A stretch of 64,000 bases of DNA from Istiophorus platypterus (Eukaryota > Chordata > Actinopteri > Istiophoriformes > Istiophoridae): positions 12,250,575 to 12,314,574 of the forward strand of contig CM029122.1 of assembly GCA_016859345.1 (NCBI GenBank). The letters run 5' to 3'. A program made the translations under genes and the position numbers. This document shows, piece after piece, positions 35,601 through 47,600 of this stretch (positions are counted from its first letter, which is position 1; every line of letters starts with the position of its first letter). The notes under the pieces are model-generated. The model ran no database searches, was not told the DNA's origin, and saw nothing but the letters and a program-made list of their open reading frames with translations.

Positions 35601-38600
35601 TTCCTGAGAATTCAATAGAAAATGAAATGAATCCTTTTTTAATGCCATATGTTAATAAAAGCTTATCATAATCAAATCTGTGGGTGGCAAATAATGAAAC
35701 TCCTCACTGGCAATGTATAGTATACATATCAGACTCATAATCCCACATGAAAAAGGTAAAGCAACTGGTTATTTATATATTAATATTTTTTTCCATCTGA
35801 AAGCCTGACTGAATATCACTTTATCTTTGACGTCTACCAGGAGAATAAAAAGCGTTCAGATGGATTTGTATAAATGCAAGAGACTTCTCTCTATATAAGT
35901 TTGTAAAACTAAAGAGCAACGTACAGAGAAACTCTACTCTTCTGAACGCTGGTTAGACTTCGTGTCATGAAAACGCCATCCGGTATGTGATACAGATGGG
36001 CGTGCAGTTAAAAGTTCTGACTCGTACCTGCCACTTTGTTCGAGTCTCTCCCTCGAGGAGAGACGGAAAGAGTAAACAAAATCCCATCAAACACTCATCA
36101 CATCCATCTCAAACTAGTTTGGCCTAGGAAGTGAAACTTTTCCTGAAGTAGCAGCAATGCCAGGAACCTATCAAATCCATAGTAAAGCATTAATGAAACT
36201 GTTTTTGGGCATCTTGGCTTCACCCTAGAAATGTTTGAGTCTTGTGCTAAGTGACGGTGTACAAGGGGACTCTGACTGTGAGGATGGGGGAGACTTCGTC
36301 TAAGCAGCTTTCCCATGTTTGGGGGGTAGAGGGCTAATCCTCTGTCAGGGATGGGGAACTGCTCTCTTCACAGCACAGGCCGTGGGAGTCTTCTCCCCTC
36401 CCTCCACTCCGCTGACACTCACCCGCAGGCTGGCATTTTCTTAATGCCGTATCAGTTTCAACAAGCGGAAATAAAGTTAAACTGTCTCAAGGCATCCGTT
36501 TGTCTCACTTTCAGAAATCCCCTGAATGATGACTGTAATTCTCCTCACTTGTTTTAGCTTTTTAAAAGCCAGGCATAGAAAAAAGGGCCAAAGCATGAAG
36601 GTTTCTGTTACCAGTGTTCATCTGACATTACTCAATCCTGAGAAATAACAGAACCTTACAGAAGCTGTCAAGGCAAAAGTCCTGCAGTTTTAGAGCAGGA
36701 CAAAGAGTGCAAAAGACTGAGTATTTTAATTAATTTCTAATAAATTACGATATCTAACATCTTTCAAGATACTTTTGTAGAGTAAAAAATAGATTAAAAA
36801 TAAAACAAAATAAATCAAATTTAAGACAGGTACCTGTGGAATGATGGACATTTTCTGGCGCAGGGTGTGCAGACCAATCGTAGAAGTAAGAAAACCATCA
36901 ATCATTATTCTTCCCTCAGGTTCTGCAAGCCGGAACAAGGCAGAAATCAGGGAGCTTTTACCAGCACCGGTGCGTCCGACGATACCAACCTGCATCACGG
37001 AGAGGAGAGTTATTCTTAAATCTGTAAAAACTCCACCAGTTTACAAAAATACGAAATAACATTGTGCTCCTTCATATTATGAGTAACAGTAGTGCTTATT
37101 GTTAGGTGTCAGTAAGTGTCATGACACTGAGGGGCCATGTCATGTGGCTAAATACAATGGAACCACTTGTGCGATGTGGAGATAAAATCATACTGATGGA
37201 AAATATTCTATTCTACAAAAGGCAGGGATAAAAAATAACATTTTATTAAATATTATATAAATAATATTATATAAAATGTTATAATAATAACATCTGAACA
37301 TAATAACCTCATTTTTACTAATATAATAACTTCATCTGCCTACTTTTAAAACCTAATGTATTCAAATTCCAGTCCTTAATCTCTTCTTTTTCTGTGTCTA
37401 TTTGAATGATGCCAGAGTCACCCTGCCATTACTGTAGTGAGGATACCTGCACTTCTGCTGCTATCAGATCTATGCATACCCAAAATGTGCCATGCACAGG
37501 TCTTGGTTTAAAACTGTGCATAGGCCTGAAGAAGACCAACACAAAACATGACCAGTCCAGAGCGAACTGCTCATGATATTTTACTCAGAGGTCTTCCGTC
37601 AAAAAAGCTGTGCACGGACACAAGCCAGACTCAGACTTGATCTGCTGGTAGAACACAACCAACTAGTATGGTATCAACAATGGCACCTCGAGGCAAATTG
37701 TCACTTTTTCCATTGAATTGAGCTGCCGATTCCAAACACTGCTTCCTGCTAACATATATGCCTGTTATTTGCCACTACGCAGCCAATTGGTAACCCTTTG
37801 TTGAGACAGGGGATTACCGACAACATTTCTTGAAGAATAAAGGAACGCTGTCCTCACGCCAACATGCCAACACTCACAGAGGGTGCAACAGCAATTAAAG
37901 GTGTTGTTACAACAATTATCAATTAAAGAGTAGACAGCAGTGTGGCAGCAGGAGAATAACCCTACACCAGCAACTAACACCAGTGTACACAGTGAAACCA
38001 GGGACAGACTTGGCCAAAAATTCAAATCTTTCCTGGGACAATTTCAAAGCTTAACTAAGTGATATTGAAGCGCTAGGGAGGTGCTAATGAGGACATCTGA
38101 AGAAGCCCTGTGTGAGTGGATCAAGAGTAGGGCGACTGATGGCCTTTTGCAGAGCCAGCCCCCGCGGTCTTCCGTACCCTGTTCCCGGCTAACCCGGCTA
38201 AACACGGAAATTCTGCCAAATCTACAGAGATTACAGAATTTTGATTATAAGGTGAAGCCTGTGCAAACCTTTTTCTTTTCTAACCAAAAGATGATATGAT
38301 GATGAAAGGTGATATTTTATATGAGCTATTAGGGGAACCAACAAGCCCACTGTCCAAAAGCACAGGTATGTTTTACAAGGTATAGTAAATACTGTACAAG
38401 TCTTCACTCCTAAAAAATAAAGCAGGTCCTTTGTAGGTGCCTCTCATAGTGGGATTTAAGAATAATTTGTGTATTTTCTGATCTGATCTTGTGAAGAAAA
38501 AGAAAGAAACAGTGACTGCTAATCTGAGAGATAATGTAAACCCACCTCAACCTACGATATAAAATCGCCACTCCACTTCCTTTTTGGCAATGAACGAAAA

Positions 38601-41600
38601 CAAAGAACACTTTAAGTTATATCAAGATTTGACTAACATTTTTAGACGTTTTCAGCATGGATTAGTCACACTTTCCACAGTGTTCATTAAAAACCTTAAG
38701 ATCAAACATGCTACCGTGTCATCCTTTTTCTGACAAACACATAAAAATGTCAGAGTTCCCTCAACATAACTTATCGTGCACTCACATTTTATCTATCGCA
38801 TAATGAAATGTAAAATCACACTGTGCATTATTGATCATAATTTTCTGAGCTTTAGAGATAAGTATTATGTCCTTACTCAGTTATTTATTTCAAAACAACG
38901 GAAGGTCACCTGAGGTGTTGTGTTGTGGCTGTGTGCTTTTTTTATGATTATGTATAGTTCATAACTGTAGTGAGGGACAGAATGAATGCATCTTGTACTG
39001 TAGGTGGTAGGTGCAGGTTTCCTTGTGAAAGGGTGTCAGGGGAACCGTCAGGATGCACAAAGCCCTTCACCCCCATGGCATGCAGCAGAGATCCCTCCCA
39101 TGAGCTGTCAGAGCCAGGGGCTCTACACTTATCAACCCATCCATTGTGAAATCAGCCGCCCTGGCCAACCATAGCCATGCAAAATAAACCCCCCGCATTA
39201 AACACAATTTCAATCATCCTCAACCATCTCCCTCTGGCTTCCTCTCTCTCTTCCTTGCCCGTCTACCTTGGCCTCTTCTCTCTCTATAGTGAATAAACAG
39301 TTGTCACCGTCAGGTAGCTCAAAATGCAAATTGGGAAAAAATGGATCCACTTGAACAGTCTTAATTACATGATATGTATTCCATGAATCACAAATGGTAT
39401 AGTCCTCAAGATTCAGCAGCACAATATGCTGTCCCTTTAATAATTGATTTGAAAATAATACCACATAAAAAAGAATGACACCGCACCTTCTACACTAGCT
39501 GCATATCATCCTAAGTCATGGGCTGTGCACACCAGTGAGCATGCACAGGTGGGAATAAAGACAAGAACCTTTTCTCTGGATGTGAAGACAACAGTCAGGT
39601 TCTTTAGGACCAAAGGCTCACTGGCACTGTACGAGAAGTTGACTCTGTCAAAGGTGATGGAGCCTGTCTTTGGCCAGTCATGCGGAGGCTGTTTGTCTGT
39701 CTCCCAAGGTGCTTCACTCTTCAGCTCTGCATACTCAACCACTCTCTCCACTGACGTCATCTACAAAGAATAGGGCATTTTTTCACGAAATTTTGCTTGT
39801 TTGGTCATTTTAAAGTAAACAAAAAAGGCAGTACATGAGCCTCAATAAAGGTTATTTGGTTGCTAAAGACTGTAAACATGACAACACGGTACAATGTATT
39901 TCTAATTTTGCCATCTCAAAAAGACTCATATATAACCAGTGGATTAGTCATTTAAAGTAGTACTCCAGTGATTTAGTCCATAACATCTGGGGACAATAGA
40001 CAGATTAAAAAAAATTTAAAAAACAGAGTAGCCAAAATCAAAGCAGCAGAGCCAGAAATGTCCTGACTTTGAGTCTCAAGTATAAGTCAAGCTCCAAAAC
40101 ACTGGATCCTATAATTCTTATACTGCAACTGAGCAGTGTTTTTCATTAGACCCCCCCCTCTGCTCTATAAGTGACCACTTCTTCTACACCTCCAGTTTGT
40201 AATGCAGGCTTTCTGTAAAATTGTATAAGTATATAATAAGACTTATACAACTCTTGAGTTATACTCATGTTACATGAAAAACTGAATTTCATGTATGAGG
40301 TGGGTGGAATGCCCCTTTAACCAGCCATCATCAGCTATGTTGGAAACAGCCAGTGGAGTTACGTGTCTTTTGAGGTTTTTTTTAATAAAGTTTTTTTTTT
40401 TTGTAAGATTTAGGGAGCAAATCCTACAATCATGATAATTTTCATGAAATTTATCAAACGTTTTAGAGAATGAATTGTAAAAATGGGTTAAATGGGTAAA
40501 TAAGCAAAGTGTTTAGTGATGTCCAACCAAAATATAAACTGCAGCAAAGTATTCAAATGTAAATGTTCTCACCATGTTCTCAATCTCGGCGCTCTGTCTG
40601 ACACCCCACTGGAACATGCCTGTGAGAGTAACAGCATAAGACAGAGCAAGACCCACTGCACCTGGCTCCAATCCTGTCGGATCAGAAAATAAACAGAAAA
40701 AATACTGTCACACAATTAAGCATTCTGTATTATCATTATGGCTTCACTAATAATGTAAAGAGTTTGTCACGTTTCTTTATCCAAAACCCATACATTACCA
40801 TCCCTGAGGTAAATGCAGCCAAAAGCGGTAATGGTGACAAAAATGGAACAAATTCCATCAAGACGCACAGCAAACCACCGAGAGGTAGTCAGGAATAAGA
40901 ACCAGGCCTCTGTTAAGAAAAACGACCACAGAGATGTGATAGCACATGTGATCTCTCCATGACCTAAGCTTTGTTCATCTAAAAAATATATAAAAGCATT
41001 ATTTTGAAAGGCTCTGAATGTGTATGACAGCAGTTTACATCCTGAATTTTGGGATGTTTAAGTGAAATATAGTTTTGTTTCACCTGAGTGGAGATTTTGA
41101 TATTCATCAAACATTCGCTGAAACCTCTCCTGAACTCTGTAGGCACGGATGGTGCTCAGGCCTTGGAGAGAGGAAGACAGGTGGGAGAAGACTGGACTCC
41201 GAGCTAAAAGAAATATATACAGACAGGATCTGTTGGCATTTAAACAAACATGCATCTATGCATTTAACACCACAGTCAAGTCTTTCACCGTCGATGCTTT
41301 CTTTATTACTATCAAGAGTTTTAACTATAATTATTACCAAATCAACATTTTTTCAGGAAAAATTATTGATTTGGCAATCAACAGTGAAATACAAATGTGC
41401 ATTGCATCATACAAGCATGAAATCTATCACTGACGCCTATTAGTTTTGATATAAGGAAAGGTTGCAGTTGAGTGGTCTTTTGTTTCTATTTGTTAGTTGT
41501 TTAAAACCAAAGACAAAACCCAAATGTTTCCTCTGAGCTTTCTGATAGAACCTTTTTCTTTTTACGACGATGGAACCTGTTGTCCAATGTGCATTTTGGC

Positions 41601-44600
41601 TCACAGCCCAGAATAAAATAGATAAACTAAAGCCTGAAATGGCCTAGTCATGCCCACTTGGCATTTTTCCCATTGTGTATGATGTCATGAACTCCCGTCT
41701 CCTGAGGAAACTGCGTGTGGCCGAGCCATAGGCTACCACCACCTTTAGCCTTTATGCTAATGACCATGGTTTTCTTCAATGGTCTATTAGCATTCCTGTG
41801 GTCTGCTTTTGTCTTTTGGCACAAATAGACATGTCCACGCCCCCACAAAAAAAAAAAAAAAAAAAGAAAAAAAATACTGGTAGACTCAAGGCGCTTGATG
41901 TCCCTGGAGGTCTGCAGGAAGTAACTTCTCAGAAACAGGAAGACAGCGAGAAGAGGAGCCACAGGAATAAGGATCCAAGGGACGATGACTGCAGCTACTG
42001 CAATCACTCCAATAACTTGGAGAAAAACCTGGGAGAGAGGGAAAAATGTGAACACATTATTAATCAAACAGCAAGAGTCAAAAGCTGCATAACTGCTGTG
42101 TGGGCTACCACTGGGGCGGTGAGGCTTTTTTTTTTTTTTTAAGGGCGAACAAGAGCAACTCTTTCAGCTCTATTTGTGTGAGACCATCACGGACATACAG
42201 TAAGGTAACAGCAGGTTGTGGGACCGAGCTTATGTGACTCACAGTGTGAAAGGAAAACGATCACAGTGCTAATTCTCACTTAGTAGCAGGTGAGAATTTA
42301 CCACTTGGCCACTGCAGCTCATATCCTTGGCTCCCTCGGGCTTTCCCTTCAACACTTCTGGCCGGTAAGCTTCCCTGGCAGAGAAGCCAGCCAACAGGCA
42401 TGGCCACAGTGACTGGCAGAGGGCTCTGGGAACCACACTGTGGGTGTCTGATACATCACACTTAAACCACACAGCCCTCAACAACACAGTGACTCATCAC
42501 CCGTGTTAATGGCTCTGTGACACAGCTAGACCAGGATACCAGAGCTGCCTAAGCGAGGATTGGGGGCAATGAGTCTGACGACGCCAAAGCACCCATACCT
42601 GAACTGAAATCAGCGTCTGATAAAGGATCATTATGACCAACAATATTAAAGAGAAAACACATTTTGAGATAAACCATAAGTGGTGGTAATTAAAAGTGAC
42701 TACGTACAATTTTGAGGTACTTTACATGAGTACCTAAGTTTTATACACCTTACTATTTCTACTTTATTACATTTCAGATGTAATTATTGCACTTTTTACT
42801 CCACTACATTTATCTGACTGTTCTAGTTACTAGTTACTTTGTAGATTAATATTTATATTTTCAAGATATATCGTTAGCCTCTTAAATATAATGATTTGTT
42901 ATAGACTAAACTACTCAACAGCAAACAAATAATATAACATTTAAATGCCTGAAAGCCAATAATATAACAGATTTAATAATCACACTCTGAAAATCAATCT
43001 CTACACTACCAATGACTAGTAATTAAATACAATAGTGACTAGGTAGGTGCAAAGCCACATCTGAAAATAAAAAAATCATTAACTGCCTCGTACCAGTTGC
43101 TGAAATTAATATGTTCAGTGATGGAAAATAACTGAGTACATTCAATCAAGTACTGTACTTCAGTAAAATTTTGGGGTACTTCTTCTTCGCATGAGTAGAG
43201 TCCGGACTGTAGGTATTTCGACAGTTTAACATGTTTTTCTTCTTCAATTTGAAATAAAATAATTGGACACCTCATTAAGGTGCAAAGTCTCAGCTTTAAT
43301 TTGAATGTGTTTACATCCATATAGGAAAAAATGTGTGGGAGATATAACCTTTATAACACATAGTGCCCAAATTTAAGAGATTCAAAAGTAAACATGCAGA
43401 TACACATCAAGTAAAAAAAAAAATCCTCATAATATTAATATTTTTGTGAAAATCCTTGGCAAAGACTGACTGAAGTCTCTGACCCACAGAAAGCAGGAGA
43501 CATTTTGTATCCTCCCTGGTGATGCTCTCCCAGAGCTTCACTGCAGCCTCCAGCTCTTGCTTGTCGTGGAGTCTCTCTGCCTTTAGACAGGTCTTCTCCA
43601 AGTGCGCCGCTGCTAAATAAGACTGAGATCAGGGGACTGACTGGGCCAGTCGAGTGTATCCCGCCGCCTCACTCTGAAAAGCTCCGTACCGCTTTGGCCA
43701 TACACTTAGGAATGCTGTGTGCTGCTGAATGGTGAAGCCTTATCAACAAGTTCGATGCATTTGGCTGAAACTAAACTCACAGAAAGCTCCTGTACACCTC
43801 TGTATTCATCGTGTTGTTTCCGTCAGCAGCGGATTCATCAATAAATGTCAGTGTGCCAGTTTAATTTGTAGCCATAAATGCCCGTGTCATAACAGAACAA
43901 GCACTATGTTTGAAAGATGATTTGGTGGCTTTGGGTCATGAGCTTTTCCTTTTTTTCTCCCACAATTTTCCTTTTTCCTTTATTTTGACAGGTTGACTCT
44001 TGTTTCATTAGCAGTAGACCTTTTTTCCCAGAACTCCAATGGTTTCTTTTTGTATGTTTTTGTGAACTGCAGCCTGGCCTCTCTGTTTTTGTTTTTTTTT
44101 TAGGTTTACCAGGGATTTGCATCAGTTGGGTGAATCCTCTGAGGTTCTGGTCATAAAGTCTTCCCTTGATCGTTGACAAGGAAACATGCATGCCTACATC
44201 CCGGAGAGCATTCTTGACTTGTTGTGCAGTCGTAAAAGGATTTTTCTTCTCAATGCAAATGATTTTTTTGCCAACTGCTGGCTTTTGCCAAAGCCTTTTG
44301 AAATGTCTCTGATAGATTTTTTTTGCTCTTTTCATTTTTTTTTTATCTTCCTCTGTCTTCATACCTCATATTGGCAGACAACTCCACCTCATTCTAAATG
44401 GCAACTCTCAACTCTCAATCAACCCTGAGCCACATTTGAGCTCTTTGTGCATGAACTATCATTGATACAAAACACAGCCGCCCAGGAAACATTTAGTAGC
44501 CAGGTGTTCAATTATTTTGATCCCTTACAATTTGGGCACTATGTGCCGTAAGGGTTATATCTCCCTGACAGTTCTGTCTATAATGATGTAAACCCACTCA

Positions 44601-47600
44601 GATTAAAGCTGAGTCTTGGTACTTTAATTAAGTATCCATCATTGTGTTCTGAATCAAATGTGCTGTAAGACAGAGTTTAAAGGACAAAAATGTTGAACTA
44701 TCCAAATACTTACAGTCTGGAATGTATATCTATATAACTTGTGATTTAATTTCCACTTAACTGAATTTATTTGACAGATATTATTATATATACAGTAAAC
44801 GTATATATAAAGATCAATCACAGGGGCCATTAAATTACTTTTGAGACTTAAGTACATTTTGCTTTTAATACTTTTGATATGTTTTTTGCTCTAGTTGGAC
44901 CATGAATTTTGAAAGCAGGACTTTAACTAGTAATGGACTGTGTTTACCATATGATATTTAATTTTTTTTTCTTTAAAAACCAAAGTAAGGGATCTGAATA
45001 CCTCTCCCACCACTGAATATGTGTGGGACCATTTCTTCTCAACTGAAAGGTATACCGTGTTACATATTTCATATCCGATTGATAGATGATAAAATTGAAA
45101 CCTCACACCCTGAAATTAGACACATCTTCAGAGATGAATCATAACACGCGGAGATTAGGATCGTACGGTTACCTTCAGTGGTCTCAGACTAACCCAGAGA
45201 GATGAAAATTTAATTTAGCACCTTAATTGCGGATGTTATCTGCCACTTAAGCACATATTTAAGCATGATCACTTTCAGTGTAGTTTTAAGATGAAAAGCC
45301 ACTCAATCCCATTTGCAGTTGAGATAAGAGGGTATTACTAGTCTAACCATTGCCATAGTGGAGTCCACACAATCAAACAGTAAGTGGAAGCTACTGAGCA
45401 CAACTGATCCCAAGAATTTCACAGTACATAAGTTTCAATCTTAGCCTTGATGGAAGGCTACCAGACTGCAAAGTGAGATGGTGGCATACGGGCCATTACT
45501 ACATGTTATCCAGCCTTCCCTTGAGGGGATCAAATATTAACTGAACAAATGTGTTATCATATATATAGTGTTTTTCTTTCACTCCCCTGCTGCCTTTTGG
45601 TGACACAGTGACACTGCTCATTCATGTTTGCTGGTTGGTTCATTTGAATTCTAATTGGGCCCATTTCAGCAGGGGCCACGAAGGTCCGAGGTAGGCCGCC
45701 TTATCTGACAGTGGGGTCATCTGAGGGGATAGAGGAGGAACAGGAACCATTAGATAGGAGTCTTGCCTCCTCCTGCTCCCAGGGGCCTCTGTCGCCAAGG
45801 CCCTGTTTGATGTGATCCATTTGCGTGGTCTGCCGCTTATCATGTCAGCATCGGGAACACCGTGGCCCCCACCCACACTACACACAGATGACTCTGGATA
45901 AGTGATCCTACAAGCACACACCTCACCCCCTCAGACCACATCCATATCTCCTATGAAACCACACAGGAACAGAAAACTCCCAAAGCCACATCCCGCTGCA
46001 CATAAAAGTGGATAAAAGGATGAAAGGTTTTGTATACAAACAGTTTAAATAAAGAATTACCACTAATTGCTCTTTAGCAAGAAAAGAAAGCTACCGCACG
46101 CATGTGATTCAGTCATTCAAGCAAACTGGGCGCACTGCTGTGTCCAAAGACCATTCAGATCTCTGCTGACCCTAATTGCTTTATTTTCTCAATGATTCTA
46201 TCAGCTCTTTGATGTCCAAATAAATGTAGAAAATTGAAGTTAATTGCTATATTTGTGTTCTGCAATGATAGCGACTGTTGTTCCGCAGAAAAAAATAAAC
46301 ACTTCCCTTTAATTAAACATCCCTCTGGACACAAGGAATCAGTACGCTTCTTACAACCCCTTTTTCATCCTCCCTTTATTTACTGCCCGTGCGCAATATT
46401 TGCCACTGGGAAAGACGCGCAAACAAAACAGGAAATGAGGGGAACGCATGTAAAAGAAAATTCCTCAAAAGAAGTTCTCTGTCATCGGTGGAATTTTTTT
46501 TACACCACACTTTCCGTGACAGAGCCGCACAATAAGTTGCAAGGGTCAGTGGTACTGAAACAAAACAGGGCTGTTCCACTTGGGCTCTGGAACAATAGAA
46601 GTGACCCAATCCATTCTGCTGTGTCTTTGGGCTTTATTTTAGCTTTAAATGCCCAGATGCTATGGCTTTTCTTTGGGAGAAATGACTGTGGACACCTCCT
46701 TCACATTTTCCCTTTCTGGGCCATTTTCACTTCATAAAGCTGCAGTCAATGTGTTTTGTGTGTGGTGAGGAGGGTCTGACACATACTGTGGTGGTCTCAG
46801 TCGCTGTCTACATTGGTGGCTCAAGTAGTCCTAGGATTAGGCCTTTGTGTGCTGTGAAAAGGTAAAAGAAGTCACTTATTTGGGCTCAGTCAAGCTGCTG
46901 ATTTCCAACCCCATTTTGGAAATAAGAGAAAGGCTTTGAAATGCAGTCTCTCTCTCTCACTCTCTCTCTCTTTCTCTCTCCCTCTCTACTATAAATCACT
47001 GGTGTCCGGCAAATTTATTAATTCAGTCATAGCCCCTTTCTCTTTCTCTTCCTCCTGATAACAACATAAAAACTTTTTAAAATACAAAACAAAATAGCAA
47101 TTCACACATAAGAAAGTCACTCACAGTAAGTACAAAATCCATTATCTTCATCATATTGACATGAGGTGAGAGTCTAGATGAGAGTGAGACTTTGTTATGC
47201 AAGTTCCCAGGCTCGAACAACCCAGGGCCTGGCCTGCATGTCTGAGTCAAAGCAGCTAAGGTACTGGACCGCAGCATCATGGGAGACCACACATACACAC
47301 ACCAGAAGCTTTTGCTGGCCAATGCTCGCCATCAAATGACCATGTGTGGTACTGCTGAGTGGCAAGTTAAGCACGCGCCCACACACACACACACACACGC
47401 ATGCACGCACGCACACACAATGCGGTTTTCTTGTGTTGTTCTGGTTTATATTTACACTAATTTCAAAATATAGTGAATAGCAAGTGTTTGTATAAGTTCC
47501 TTTCTAGGCTTCTCATCTTTCTGTGTCACTTGTGTTTTTCACCTTGTGCAAGAAGACAATGGCGCTGTCATAAAACAATGGTGAAAGGGGATTTATGGCA

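Larger units (their letters stand above)
43116..45015 (+). mobile_element. hAT-like nonautonomous element interrupted by Tc1
   Basis: The left terminus CAGTGATGGAAAA and the right terminus CCACCACTG (reverse complement CAGTGGTGG) form short inverted ends. They are flanked by AATATGTT (43108-43115) and AATATGTG (45016-45023), an 8-bp duplication with one mismatch, the size hAT elements make. Internal TACTTAAGTA-like sequence is typical of the family. A Tc1-like element occupies the middle, so this insertion is the older one. Confidence 0.7.

Noticed and set aside
41075..41443. Open frames opposite abcc4 exon 22
   Set aside because: They are shadows of the real minus-strand exon.
43729..43920. 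Plus-strand frame within the Tc1-like element
   Set aside because: It is the antisense of decayed transposase sequence; the landmark WPSQSPDL reads on the minus strand.
46234..46737. 167-codon plus-strand open frame in intron 20
   Set aside because: No recognisable family and inside an intron of the opposite-strand gene; probably chance.
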